From: Prevotella sp. P5-108 | GTDB lineage: Bacteria > Bacteroidota > Bacteroidia > Bacteroidales > Bacteroidaceae | Direction: 5' to 3' | Assembly (NCBI RefSeq): GCF_002251385.1 | Contig: NZ_NPJJ01000063.1 | Location: 1 to 64,000, forward strand | DNA length: 64,000 nucleotides | Shown: positions 26,126 through 35,011 of the stretch, piece by piece | How positions within the stretch are numbered: position 1 is the stretch's first letter | Layout: the number at the start of each line of letters is the position of its first letter | Notes under the pieces: model-generated | Seen by the model: only the letters and a program-made list of their open reading frames with translations | What the model was told of the DNA's origin: nothing | Database searches by the model: none | Position numbers and translations under genes: made by a program

Positions 26126-26133
26126 TAACTTTG
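26126..26133 (+). promoter_or_regulatory. -7 element of the IscU-like/GGGtGRT operon
   Basis: TAACTTTG (26126-26133) matches TAnnTTTG; upstream TTAG (26102-26105) is a poor -33 element at 20 nt. The transcript would start near 26139, giving a leader of about 82 nt with a short ORF and a hairpin (about 26143-26179). Confidence 0.5.
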
Positions 26134-26148
26134 CGCTTGAAAAAGGGG

Positions 26149-26193
26149 ATGCCCGTGACCAACGTATCGCCCTTGACAAGCGTGAATAAGTAA
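26149..26193 (+). CDS. Possible 14-codon upstream ORF
   Basis: ATG at 26149 reads MPVTNVSPLTSVNK and stops at 26191-26193, 28 bp before the IscU-like gene. Its ATG sits in the left arm of a leader hairpin (AAGGGGAT with ATCGCCCTT). It may be a leader peptide controlling the operon or a chance frame. The evidence is position only. Confidence 0.25.
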   Translation: MPVTNVSPLTSVNK

Positions 26194-26221
26194 CAGTACT
26201 TTATATTTATTTTTGAACAAC

Positions 26222-26923
26222 ATGATTTATTCAAAGGAAGTTGACAACATGTGCGTTGTCGCCAAAGGCCCGAACCACGGACCAGCTCCAATCCCCGAAG
26301 AGGGAAAATGGATTCAAGCCAAAGAGATTAAGGATATCTCAGGTTACACTCACGGTGTGGGATGGTGTGCTCCTCAGCAGGGTGCTTGCAAGCTGTCTCT
26401 GAACATCAAGGAAGGCGTTATCCAGGAATGTCTCGTTGAGACCATCGGCTGTACTGGTATGACCCACTCAGCTGCTATGGCTTCTGAGATTCTGCCTGGC
26501 AAGACCATCCTCGAGGCTCTGAACACTGACCTCGTTTGTGATGCCATCAACACAGCTATGCGTGAGCTCTTCCTCCAGATTGTCTATGGCCGCAGCCAGA
26601 GCGCCTTCTCTGAGGGTGGTCTCGTTATCGGTGCCGGTCTCGAGGACCTGGGCAAGGGTCTGCGCTCACAGACTGGTACTCTCTATGGTACCGTTGCCAA
26701 GGGTACTCGCTATCTCGAGCTCACCGAGGGTTACATCACCAAGATGTTCCTTGACAAGGACAGCCAGGTATGCGGTTACGAATATGTACACCTCGGCAAG
26801 ATGATGGAAGCCATCAAGGACGGTATGGACGCCAACGAGGCTGTGAAGAAGTTCACTGGCCGCTACGGTCGTACAACTGCTGAGCAGGGTGTTGTTAAAT
26901 CAATTGATCCACGTAAAGAATAA
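26222..26923 (+). CDS. IscU/NifU-N-like protein paired with GGGtGRT protein
   Basis: A 233-aa cytoplasmic protein. The segment VETIGCTGMTHSAAMASEILPGKTILEAL (about 74-102) resembles the NifU/IscU scaffold signature with a conserved Cys. Further Cys residues occur in MCVVAKGPNHG and GWCAPQQGAC. The C-terminal half has features not found in IscU (SEGGLVIGAGLEDLGKGLRSQ). It is usually annotated as an iron-sulfur scaffold-like protein next to a GGGtGRT protein; the actual reaction is unknown. Codon use is strongly biased as in highly expressed genes. A TTG nine bases upstream is in frame, but ATG at 26222 is preferred. Confidence 0.75.
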   Translation: MIYSKEVDNMCVVAKGPNHGPAPIPEEGKWIQAKEIKDISGYTHGVGWCAPQQGACKLSLNIKEGVIQECLVETIGCTGMTHSAAMASEILPGKTILEALNTDLVCDAINTAMRELFLQIVYGRSQSAFSEGGLVIGAGLEDLGKGLRSQTGTLYGTVAKGTRYLELTEGYITKMFLDKDSQVCGYEYVHLGKMMEAIKDGMDANEAVKKFTGRYGRTTAEQGVVKSIDPRKE

Positions 26924-26937
26924 GGAGATACACAACT

Positions 26938-27951
26938 ATGATTAGAAAAGTAAGTTATGAAAGCCAGGAGCGCCGCGAGAAGCAGGTGCTGGCTGCTCTG
27001 AATGCAAATGGTATCAGTAGCGTAGAAGAGGCTAATCAGATCTGCGAAGAGGCTGGTGTTGATCCTTATCTGATGTGCGAAGAGACTCAGCGTATCTGCT
27101 TCGAGAATGCTAAGTGGGCATACGTTTGTGGTGCCGCTATCGCCATCAAGAAGGGTGTTAAGACAGCTGCTGATGCAGCCGAGGCCATCGGTATCGGTCT
27201 GCAGAGCTTCTGCATTCCCGGTTCTGTAGCTGATGACCGCAAGGTAGGTCTCGGCCATGGCAACCTCGCCGCCCGTCTGCTCCGTGAGGAGACACAGTGC
27301 TTCGCTTTCTTGGCTGGCCACGAGTCTTTCGCTGCTGCCGAGGGTGCTATCAAGATTGCCGAGATGGCCAACAAGGTTCGCAAGAATCCTCTCCGCGTCA
27401 TCCTCAACGGTCTTGGCAAGGACGCTGCCCAGATTATCAGCCGTATCAACGGTTTCACATACGTACAGACCAAGTTTGACTACTACAGTGGCAAGCTCGA
27501 GGTTGTAAAGCGCATTCCTTACAGCGACGGTCCTCGTGCCAAGGTTAACTGCTATGGTGCTGACGATGTACGCGAGGGTGTTGCTATCAACTGGAGCGAG
27601 GATGTAGACGTTTCAATCACTGGTAACTCTACCAACCCCACACGCTTCCAGCACCCCGTAGCCGGAACTTACAAGAAGGAGCGCGTGCTCGCTGGCAAGC
27701 CTTACTTCTCTGTAGCTTCAGGTGGTGGTACCGGCCGTACACTGCACCCAGACAACATGGCTGCAGGTCCCGCTTCTTACGGTATGACTGATACTCTCGG
27801 CCGTATGCACTCTGACGCTCAGTTCGCAGGTTCTTCTTCAGTTCCTGCCCACGTAGAGATGATGGGCTTCTTGGGTATTGGTAACAACCCAATGGTAGGT
27901 GCAACAGTGGCTATCGCTGTAGCTATCGACCTGGCTCTCAACAAGAAGTAA
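26938..27951 (+). CDS. GGGtGRT protein
   Basis: A 337-aa soluble protein named for the motif GGGTGRT, found here in SVASGGGTGRTLHPDNMAAGPASYGMTDT (about residues 258-286). The C-terminal part, SSVPAHVEMMGFLGIGNNPMVGATVAIAVAIDLALNKK, is also highly conserved. It always appears to be paired with the preceding IscU-like gene, from which it is separated by 14 bp. The biochemical role is not established. Codon use is strongly biased towards a few codons (GGT, CTC, AAG), implying high expression. A strong terminator follows 33 bp after the stop. Confidence 0.85.
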   Translation: MIRKVSYESQERREKQVLAALNANGISSVEEANQICEEAGVDPYLMCEETQRICFENAKWAYVCGAAIAIKKGVKTAADAAEAIGIGLQSFCIPGSVADDRKVGLGHGNLAARLLREETQCFAFLAGHESFAAAEGAIKIAEMANKVRKNPLRVILNGLGKDAAQIISRINGFTYVQTKFDYYSGKLEVVKRIPYSDGPRAKVNCYGADDVREGVAINWSEDVDVSITGNSTNPTRFQHPVAGTYKKERVLAGKPYFSVASGGGTGRTLHPDNMAAGPASYGMTDTLGRMHSDAQFAGSSSVPAHVEMMGFLGIGNNPMVGATVAIAVAIDLALNKK

Positions 27952-27984
27952 ATCACGAGCTATACATTTTTCAAACATAAGTTT

Positions 27985-28019
27985 ATCCCTGTGACTTCTA
28001 TGTCACAGGGATTTTTTTG
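27985..28019 (+). terminator. Strong terminator after the GGGtGRT gene
   Basis: ATCCCTGTGAC (27985-27995) pairs perfectly with GTCACAGGGAT (28002-28012) around a 6-nt loop, followed by a run of seven T. Confidence 0.92.
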
Positions 28020-28233
28020 TACCCTTGTCATCACAAGCATTACTATTGGAACACATATTCGCCTCGAGGATGTACGCAAAGTGGGGTTGGTAACAGTCGG
28101 ACTCAATGATGAAGAATGTATATGTGCAAACACATCATTTGGCGCTACTGACGATGCCGTAGCCTTGATACCGTAAAGGGTACGAAATCTACTGATAGCG
28201 CTGGAGATGGCGTTAGGGATGAAGGCGGAGCGG
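28020..28233 (+). other. Gene-free stretch with a possible gene remnant
   Basis: One forward frame is open without a sensible start and reads SITIGTHIRLEDVRKVGLV and then NDEECICANTSFGATDD before a stop near 28176. It looks protein-like but I recognise no family, and it begins inside the terminator. It may be a decayed gene end or chance. Nothing else was seen before the array starts. Confidence 0.2.
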
Positions 28234-28569
28234 GAAATGCGGAATTAAAAGTTTGAGTTATACGTTGCTGAGTTTGATTTGACAAATTCGCAGTTTGAAA
28301 TCAACTTTGGGCTAAACACCTTTAGGTTGTCGGGGAAGAACTGCAAAATGTTGCGGAAGAACAACCTATTATCGGGGAAGAACATTTGACTATCGGGGAA
28401 GAGCAGCAGACTGTCCTGGAAGTGGAGATGACTGGTTTGGAAGGGCAACAGACTGACGGGGACGAGCAGTTGACTGACGGGGACGAGCAGCTGACTGATA
28501 GGGACGAGCAGCTGACTGATTTGGAAGTGCAGTAGATTGTCGGGAAAGTCCAGCTGACTACCAGGGAAC
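28234..28569. repeat. Tandem array of sixteen 21-bp degenerate units (array 2)
   Basis: Cutting the sequence every 21 bp from 28234 gives 16 units in one register. The first three end in GTTT and are followed by GA (core GTTTGA at every junction). The later units drift to a GGGGAAG or GGGGACG ending with AGCAGCTGACTGA-like starts; units at 28465, 28486 and 28507 are nearly identical. TCG or ACG recurs at positions 13-15 of many units. Because 21 is a multiple of three, all frames give heptapeptide repeats, producing chance ORFs of 86 and 110 codons on the minus strand. It lies between convergent genes. Confidence 0.85.
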
Positions 28570-28637
28570 ACGGGCAAGGCAATGGTGTCTGGCGGCTACA
28601 CTAAGGATTGCTGCCGTCTGATAAAGATATGGACGAA

Positions 28638-29855
28638 TTACTTCTTCTGCGTATTCGGCAGGAAGCCGGCAATGACTCCTAACAAGGGAAGGAACGCGCT
28701 GACCTGGAAGATAAACTCGATGCTGGTCCTGTCGGCAAGCCAACCGAAGAACGCGGAGCCGAGACCGCCCAAACCGAACATAAGTCCGAAGAAGATGCCG
28801 GCTATAAGTCCCACCTTATCGGGCATAAGGTCTGTGGCATAGACCACAATCGACGAGAAAGCCGACGCGATGATGAGGCCAGAGAGAAATGTGCAGACGA
28901 TGGTCCAAGGCAGACTGGCATAAGGCATGGCTATCGCGAAAGGAGCAGCTCCGAGGATGGAGAACCATATCACATACTTGCGGCCATACCTATCGCCAAA
29001 GACGCCACCTGCCAAGGTGCCGATGGCAAAGGCCAACAGGAATACAAACAAGCATATCTGCGACGCCTGTACACTGATACCAAACTTGTCGATAAGAAAA
29101 AAGGTGAAATAGCTCGTGATACACGACGTATAGAAATACTTGGAGAATACAAGCAGAATGAGTATCGCCAGGGCACGGTACTTGGCTCCACGGGAGATGT
29201 GGTCGTTCAATGCCGGAGTGGGCAGATGATGGTGCTGGGCATAGACCAGGCGCGCCTTATACCAAGCTCCCAAACGCATCATAATCAATGCGGCGAGCAG
29301 TGCTGCAAGGGCGAACCAGGATATGGCATACTGGCCGAAAGGCAAGATGATGACAGCAGCCAGCAAGGGGCCGAGGGCGGAACCTCCGTTGCCTCCGACC
29401 TGGAATATAGACTGTGCCAGGCTTTTCTTTCCTCCCGATGCCAACTGCGCTACGCGTGATGCCGTGGGGTGAAAGATTGAAGAACCAAAGCCGACCACAC
29501 TCACAGCCAAAAGAATGAGCAGATAATTCTCGGCAAAAGCCAACAGCAGAAGTCCTATCAACGTAAAGCACATGCCCACGGACAAGGCATAGGGGCGTGG
29601 ATGCCTGTCGGCATAGAGTCCGGTGAATGGTTGCAGGATGGAAGACGTCATCTGAAAGACCAGAGTGATAATGCCTATCTGCGCAAACGAGAACTCAAAC
29701 TTGTCCTTGATGATGGGATAGATAGACGGGATAATCGACTGAATCATATCGTTGAGGAAATGTGATATGCCACAAATCACCAACATGGAATAGACCGTAC
29801 TCTCGGTCATGGTGGGATGTCCCTTGATTATGCTGCCTATAGATTTCATCATCAT
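28638..29855 (-). CDS. MFS transporter, fosmidomycin resistance (Fsr) family
   Basis: Inner-membrane efflux protein of 405 aa with about 12 hydrophobic segments. The segment ISHFLNDMIQSIIPSIYPIIKDKFEFSFAQIGIITLVFQ near the N-terminus and QPFTGLYADRHPRPYAL are hallmarks of the Fsr group, which includes E. coli Fsr. VGFGSSIFHPTASRVAQLASGGKKSLAQSIFQVGGNGGSALGP is also highly typical. It probably exports a small acidic or aromatic metabolite or drug; resistance has not been shown here. Three ATG codons in a row (29855, 29852, 29849) leave the exact start open. It follows the DUF3078 gene by 113 bp on the same strand. Confidence 0.88.
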   Translation of the reverse strand: MMMKSIGSIIKGHPTMTESTVYSMLVICGISHFLNDMIQSIIPSIYPIIKDKFEFSFAQIGIITLVFQMTSSILQPFTGLYADRHPRPYALSVGMCFTLIGLLLLAFAENYLLILLAVSVVGFGSSIFHPTASRVAQLASGGKKSLAQSIFQVGGNGGSALGPLLAAVIILPFGQYAISWFALAALLAALIMMRLGAWYKARLVYAQHHHLPTPALNDHISRGAKYRALAILILLVFSKYFYTSCITSYFTFFLIDKFGISVQASQICLFVFLLAFAIGTLAGGVFGDRYGRKYVIWFSILGAAPFAIAMPYASLPWTIVCTFLSGLIIASAFSSIVVYATDLMPDKVGLIAGIFFGLMFGLGGLGSAFFGWLADRTSIEFIFQVSAFLPLLGVIAGFLPNTQKK

Positions 29856-29884
29856 TAGTCTTAATACCTATTATATATAGTAAC

Positions 29885-29905
29885 CGCCTGCCAATATGGC
29901 AGGCG
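29885..29905 (-). terminator. Hairpin between DUF3078 and the Fsr-type gene
   Basis: CGCCTGCCA (29885-29893) pairs perfectly with TGGCAGGCG (29897-29905) around a 3-nt loop. Downstream on the minus strand is GTTACTATATAT, not a clean T-run. It may be a weak terminator or an mRNA end stabiliser. Confidence 0.45.
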
Positions 29906-29968
29906 AACATTGCACGCGGGCTCACCGCAACAGTAGCAGAGGGGCTGAGCACGCCGAAGAAAGCATCA

Positions 29969-31285
29969 TCAGAAGGAATAGGCGAAGCCCAAAGAGGCGT
30001 ACTCCTTCAACTGATAATAGCCATGACGGTCACTGCGCTTGGTTCCGTCGTCAAAACGGGGATAAACGAATATGTTGCTGGATATATACTTATTGAACTG
30101 GAAGGTAAACGTATTCTCCCACTCAAGCTCGGCACGCTCGTAGGTAGTATAACCATAGAGACGGGTCTTCCAACGTATGTTGTCGGCAAACTTCCACAAC
30201 AAATCGACCGTAAACTGCGAACCAAAGTTGTGCAGCTGGTGCTTGCCTTCGTCCAAACCGTAACGAGAGGCGAGCTCAAGACGGTTGACGTAACGGAAAT
30301 TGTAAGCCAGCGGAGCCAAGTGGATGGAACCGGTAAGCCTATCCTTCAAGCACTTGACGTTGTAGTCCATACCGACAGAGAGGTTGACATTCAACGGGCC
30401 CAAGAAGTCGGTGGTAACGACATTGGAGTTACTGTTCCACTGTCTGACGAACTGGGTAGCGGCTATCATCTGGATGGTATAATACCAGCTTCTGGATGCC
30501 TGCAATCCCAACTTGCTCGTCAGACGCAGCAAGTTCTCGCTTACTCGCATGGTGTGCAACGTATCCTGTCTGGAGGTCTGGAATCCCAACTTCATCTCAA
30601 GTTTGTTGTCCCATCTCACCTTCTGCTTGTTGTTGTAATTGGCATTGAGGGTTATCGAACCTACCATCGAGTAGTTGCTTTCACCACCTTTGTACCAGTT
30701 GGAAGAAATGTAATTCTGCAGGAACTGGAGATAATAGTCGCCGGAGTATGTCCAGAAGTTGGGTTTCAGCACCACAATATCCAAGGGAGCCACAACTGTC
30801 TCCTGGGGCTTGGGGGCTACCTTCTCAACGATTTCAGGAGCATGGTCGACATGTATTGCCTCGGCCTTACGTATGTCTCCAGCACGCTCCAACTGGCTCT
30901 GCGTAGAGCGCACGAGGTCGGGACGCCCGAGATAGAGCGCCAGCAGACTCTCGTCGATAAGGTTGGCATCGCGGTCGATATCAAAGAAGTTGTGGGACAC
31001 GCCTTTATAAAACGTGGTCGGCATAAAGAGCAACTTGTACTCGATCCCCAGTTTGGGCAGTGCCGGCACAGTCATGGTTGGCACAAACTCTTCGAGATGG
31101 GCAGAGTCCTGGTGGACGCGGAAATGCAACAGCGAATCCATATAGAGAGTCACCATATCCGGCTGGGCTTGTGCGGCATGTCGGCGCGATGACGACAGCG
31201 ATTGCGAATGTCGTGACTGGGCCGACACGGACGTAACATCACACAGCAAACCTAAAAGGATAATGGCAATAAACTTAATTCTCAT
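29969..31285 (-). CDS. DUF3078 outer-membrane-type protein
   Basis: Exported protein of 438 aa. Signal peptide at about 1-22 (MRIKFIAIILLGLLCDVTSVSAQ). The C-terminal 270 residues are rich in amphipathic beta strands (FWTYSGDYYLQFLQNYISSNWYKGGESNYSMVG, NKLEMKLGFQTSRQD) and match the DUF3078 family of Bacteroidota; the chain ends in a Phe (FAYSF), as in barrel proteins. The frame is open 64 codons further upstream, but the promoter at 31312-31342 fixes the ATG at 31285. The function is unknown. It is divergent from pyrG. Confidence 0.85.
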   Translation of the reverse strand: MRIKFIAIILLGLLCDVTSVSAQSRHSQSLSSSRRHAAQAQPDMVTLYMDSLLHFRVHQDSAHLEEFVPTMTVPALPKLGIEYKLLFMPTTFYKGVSHNFFDIDRDANLIDESLLALYLGRPDLVRSTQSQLERAGDIRKAEAIHVDHAPEIVEKVAPKPQETVVAPLDIVVLKPNFWTYSGDYYLQFLQNYISSNWYKGGESNYSMVGSITLNANYNNKQKVRWDNKLEMKLGFQTSRQDTLHTMRVSENLLRLTSKLGLQASRSWYYTIQMIAATQFVRQWNSNSNVVTTDFLGPLNVNLSVGMDYNVKCLKDRLTGSIHLAPLAYNFRYVNRLELASRYGLDEGKHQLHNFGSQFTVDLLWKFADNIRWKTRLYGYTTYERAELEWENTFTFQFNKYISSNIFVYPRFDDGTKRSDRHGYYQLKEYASLGFAYSF

Positions 31286-31311
31286 AATTGTATAGTGGCT
31301 ATTTGTGCTTG

Positions 31312-31342
31312 CAAAGTTACTGCATGCTGTGAAAAATACAAA
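31312..31342 (-). promoter_or_regulatory. Promoter of the DUF3078 gene
   Basis: On the minus strand TTTG (31342-31339), 19 nt, TAACTTTG (31319-31312): an exact consensus match, about 27 nt before the ATG. Confidence 0.8.
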
Positions 31343-31433
31343 ATAAATCTCAATGAATTTTTGTTTTAGAAGTCCGCGAAAGCAAAAGTCGTGAACAAAA
31401 GGGAAAAAGCGTGGAACAAAATAACACCTTTTC

Positions 31434-31465
31434 TTTGCAGAGTTCACCAAATTATTGTAATTTTG
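31434..31465 (+). promoter_or_regulatory. Promoter of pyrG
   Basis: TTTG (31434-31437), a 20-nt spacer and TAATTTTG (31458-31465). Transcription would start near 31471, about 26 nt before the GTG start of pyrG. It may serve the whole pyrG-yidC-S9-MFS run. Confidence 0.7.
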
Positions 31466-31496
31466 CAACTTGAACAAATATTAAATTATCACAATC

Positions 31497-33101
31497 GTGG
31501 CAGACACAAAGTATATTTTTGTAACAGGCGGTGTGGTTTCTTCATTAGGCAAAGGAATCATCTCATCGTCTATCGGCAAATTGTTGCAGGCCAGAGGCTA
31601 CAACATCACCATCCAGAAGTTTGACCCCTACATCAACATTGACCCGGGTACACTGAATCCTTATGAGCACGGAGAGTGCTATGTGACGGCCGACGGTATG
31701 GAGACCGACCTCGACTTGGGACACTATGAGCGCTTCACTGGCATCCAGACCACGAAAGCCAACTCAATGACCACAGGACGTATATATAAAAGTGTAATAG
31801 ACAAAGAGCGTCGTGGCGACTATCTGGGCAAGACTATCCAGGTGGTGCCTCACATCACCGACGAAATCAAGCGAAACATCAAGATGCTTGGCCTGCGCTA
31901 CCACTATGACTTTGTCATCACTGAGATAGGTGGTACAATCGGCGACATCGAAAGCGCGCCCTTCATGGAGGCTATCCGCCAGATGAAATGGGAATTGGGC
32001 AAGAAGGCTGTCAATGTGCATCTCACCTACGTGCCCTACCTCAAGGCTGCGGGCGAACTTAAGACCAAGCCCACACAGCATAGCGTGAAGGAACTGCAAA
32101 GCGTGGGAATCCAGCCTGACGTGCTCGTCCTCCGCACCGAAAAGTATCTCGACGAGGGTTTAAGAAAGAAGGTTGCCGCTTTCTGTAACGTCGACTTCGA
32201 CTGTGTCATCCAGAGCGAAGACCTCTCAAGCATCTACGAGGCTCCTGTATATATGCAGGACCAAGGTCTGGACACCGCCATCCTGCGCAAGGTGGAAGAG
32301 CCCATTGGCGAGAAGCCTTCACTGGGTCCCTGGCGTCAGTTCCTCGAGCGTCGCGCCAAAGCTACCGAGACTGTCAACATCGGTCTGGTGGGCAAGTATG
32401 ACCTGCAGGACGCCTACAAGAGTATTCGCGAGAGTCTCTCACAGGCTGGCACCTATAACGACTACAAGGTAAACATCAACTACATCAACTCCGAAAAGAT
32501 TACGGAAGACAACGTGGCCGACCTGCTGAAAGGCCAGGACGGTATCATGATTTGTCCCGGCTTCGGCCAGCGTGGCATTGAGGGCAAGCTGATTGCCGCT
32601 CACTATACCCGCACCCATGACATCCCCACCTTTGGTATCTGTCTGGGTATGCAGATGATGGTTATCGAGTTTGCCCGCAACGTGCTGGGCTATGCCGACG
32701 CCAACAGCCGCGAGATGGACGAGAAGACGACTCACAACGTGATAGACATCATGGAAGAGCAGAAGAACATCACCAATATGGGAGGTACCATGCGTCTGGG
32801 TCAATATGAGTGTATACTTAAACAAGGTTCGCGTACATTTGATATATATAAGAAGGAGAATATCCGCGAGCGCCACCGTCACCGCTATGAGTTCAACAAC
32901 CAGTATCTTACCGAATATGAACGCGCTGGCATGATGTGTGTAGGACGCAATCCCGAAAGCGACCTTGTAGAGGTGGTAGAGATACCTGGACTGAAGTGGT
33001 ACATTGGTACCCAGTATCACCCAGAGTATCAAAGCACAGTGCTGAAGCCACATCCACTCTTCGTAGATTTCGTTAAACACGCAATAAAGAACAAGAAATA
33101 A
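31497..33101 (+). CDS. pyrG: CTP synthase
   Basis: Makes CTP from UTP, ATP and glutamine. The 534-aa protein has the synthase domain (about 1-265; TKYIFVTGGVVSSLGKGI and SSIGKLLQARGYNITIQKFDPYINIDPGTLNP) and a class I glutamine amidotransferase domain (about 290-530) with the nucleophile Cys in FGICLGMQMM and the His/Glu pair in YHPEYQS. It uses a GTG start, the only start that preserves the conserved N-terminus. It is complete and probably the first gene of an operon; yidC begins three bases after its stop. Confidence 0.97.
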   Translation: MADTKYIFVTGGVVSSLGKGIISSSIGKLLQARGYNITIQKFDPYINIDPGTLNPYEHGECYVTADGMETDLDLGHYERFTGIQTTKANSMTTGRIYKSVIDKERRGDYLGKTIQVVPHITDEIKRNIKMLGLRYHYDFVITEIGGTIGDIESAPFMEAIRQMKWELGKKAVNVHLTYVPYLKAAGELKTKPTQHSVKELQSVGIQPDVLVLRTEKYLDEGLRKKVAAFCNVDFDCVIQSEDLSSIYEAPVYMQDQGLDTAILRKVEEPIGEKPSLGPWRQFLERRAKATETVNIGLVGKYDLQDAYKSIRESLSQAGTYNDYKVNINYINSEKITEDNVADLLKGQDGIMICPGFGQRGIEGKLIAAHYTRTHDIPTFGICLGMQMMVIEFARNVLGYADANSREMDEKTTHNVIDIMEEQKNITNMGGTMRLGQYECILKQGSRTFDIYKKENIRERHRHRYEFNNQYLTEYERAGMMCVGRNPESDLVEVVEIPGLKWYIGTQYHPEYQSTVLKPHPLFVDFVKHAIKNKK

Positions 33102-33104
33102 GAC

Positions 33105-35009
33105 ATGGACAAAAATACAATTACCGGCATTGTGCTCATAGCGCTGCTGTTTATCGGGTTTACCTGGTGGAGCCAGCCCTCTGAAGAAGAGATTAAGGCT
33201 CAGCAGGAACAGCTCGCCCAACAGGAAGCCGCCAAGGACAAGGCTGCCAAAGCCGAGAAAGATGCCGTAAAAGCTCAACGCGAACGCGCGTTGCAGCAGA
33301 CCCTCGAAGACAGTACTGCACTATTTCATAACGCCCTCAAAGGTACTGCGCAGAACGTGGTACTTAAGAACAAGCATGTAGAACTGACCTTCAACACCAA
33401 GGGCGCAACGGTAGAAAAAGCCGTGATTAAGGGTTACAAGGACAACATCAAGGAGAAGAACGACGTTGTGCTGTTTGACAAGAACGAACAGTCACTCAAT
33501 TATACCTTGGTGGCCAAGGAGACCAATATCTCTACCCAGGACCTGTATTTCAACGTATCGGCGCTCACCGACTCTACCGTCGTGTTCACCGCCGAAGCTG
33601 CAGCCGGCAAGAACATCGTGCTGAGCTATCTGCTCGGCAAGGACTATATGCTCCACATGCGTCTTAGCGTAGAGGGCATGGCCGGACTCTTCGCCCCCAA
33701 TACCTCCACAATGGATATCAACTGGCAGGAGAAATGCCGTCAGCAGGAGAAGGGCTTCAACTTTGAAAACAGATACGCTACCCTGACCTACCACGAAAGC
33801 GAAGGTGGCACCGATTATCTGAGCGAGACATCAGAAAAAATCGACAAGCCCATTGAAGAACGTATAGACTGGGTTGCCTTCAAGAACCAGTTCTTCTCGG
33901 CTGTGATGATTGCCAAAAACGATTTCCAGCCCAACGCTCTTATGACTTCCATCCCTTATGACAAAAAGTCTGGCGATGGCTATCTGAAGAGCTATCAGGC
34001 CAAGATGAAGTCGTTCTTTGACCCAACAGGCAAGCAGCCATCAGAGTTTGAGTTCTATTATGGCCCGAATGACTTCCGTCTCTTGCAGAATGTAGAGGAG
34101 CAAAGCACCTTCGGCAAGGACCTCGAGCTCCAGCGTCTGGTTTACCTTGGCTGGCCTCTCTTCCGCATCATCAACCGCTGGTTCACCATTTATGTTTTCG
34201 ACTGGCTGTCCAAGCTCTTCCCCATGGGAGTGGTACTCATTCTCATCACACTGTTACTGAAGGTAATCACCTTCCCAATGGTAAAAAAGAGCTACATGAG
34301 CAGCGCCAAGATGCGTGTACTCAAACCGAAACTCGAAGCTGCCACCGCCAAATTTGACAAGCCCGAAGACCAGATGCAGAAGCAGCAAGCTATGATGGCA
34401 GAGTATGCCAAATATGGCGTAAGTCCATTGTCGGGCTGTCTGCCTATGCTCATACAGATGCCAATCTGGATTGCCATGTTCAACTTCGTGCCCAACGCCA
34501 TTCAGCTGCGTGGTCAGAGTTTCCTGTGGATGAGTGACCTTTCAACCTATGACCCCATCTTCGAATGGGGCACCAATCTGCCCATCATAGGTGACCACCT
34601 CTCGCTCACCTGTATACTTTTCTGCGTAGCCAACCTGCTCTACTCGTGGATGACTATGCGTCAGCAGCGCGACCAGATGGTAGGCCAGCAAGCCGAACAG
34701 ATGAAGGTGATGCAGTGGATGATGTTCCTCATGCCTGTCATGTTCTTCTTCATCTTCAACGACTACTCGTCGGGTCTTAACTTCTACTATTTTGTCAGCC
34801 TCTTCTTCTCGGCTGCCATCATGTGGACCCTCCGCAAGACCACCAATGATGAGAAACTGCTTGCTATCCTTGAAGCACGCTACAAGGAGAACCAGAACAA
34901 CCCTCAGAAGATGAAAGGTCTGGCTGCACGCCTGCAGGCTATGCAGGAACAGCAGGCCGAGCTGCAGAAACAGAGAGAAGAGCTGGCTCGTAAAAGAAAA
35001 AAGTATTAA
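33105..35009 (+). CDS. yidC: Membrane protein insertase YidC
   Basis: Inserts proteins into the inner membrane alone or with SecYEG. The 634-aa protein has an N-terminal anchor (about 6-22), a Gln/Ala/Lys-rich linker, a periplasmic beta domain (about 80-360) and the conserved 60KD_IMP core (about 375-590) with membrane segments around GVVLILITLLLKVITFPMVKKSYMSSAKM and SPLSGCLPMLIQMPIWIAMFNF. A basic, Gln-rich cytoplasmic tail ends in RKRKKY, which may contact ribosomes. It starts three bases after pyrG and ends two bases before the S9 peptidase gene, so it is in the same operon. Confidence 0.96.
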   Translation: MDKNTITGIVLIALLFIGFTWWSQPSEEEIKAQQEQLAQQEAAKDKAAKAEKDAVKAQRERALQQTLEDSTALFHNALKGTAQNVVLKNKHVELTFNTKGATVEKAVIKGYKDNIKEKNDVVLFDKNEQSLNYTLVAKETNISTQDLYFNVSALTDSTVVFTAEAAAGKNIVLSYLLGKDYMLHMRLSVEGMAGLFAPNTSTMDINWQEKCRQQEKGFNFENRYATLTYHESEGGTDYLSETSEKIDKPIEERIDWVAFKNQFFSAVMIAKNDFQPNALMTSIPYDKKSGDGYLKSYQAKMKSFFDPTGKQPSEFEFYYGPNDFRLLQNVEEQSTFGKDLELQRLVYLGWPLFRIINRWFTIYVFDWLSKLFPMGVVLILITLLLKVITFPMVKKSYMSSAKMRVLKPKLEAATAKFDKPEDQMQKQQAMMAEYAKYGVSPLSGCLPMLIQMPIWIAMFNFVPNAIQLRGQSFLWMSDLSTYDPIFEWGTNLPIIGDHLSLTCILFCVANLLYSWMTMRQQRDQMVGQQAEQMKVMQWMMFLMPVMFFFIFNDYSSGLNFYYFVSLFFSAAIMWTLRKTTNDEKLLAILEARYKENQNNPQKMKGLAARLQAMQEQQAELQKQREELARKRKKY

Positions 35010-35011
35010 CT

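Noticed and set aside
28234..28582. Array 2 as a repeat-protein gene (minus-strand frames of 86 and 110 codons with heptads)
   Set aside because: All frames are periodic because the unit is 21 bp. The products are low-complexity, no frame has a convincing start, and substitutions appear unconstrained by codon position.
30023..31192. A 389-codon open frame antisense to the DUF3078 gene
   Set aside because: The sense frame has a signal peptide, promoter and family match; the antisense product has none of these.
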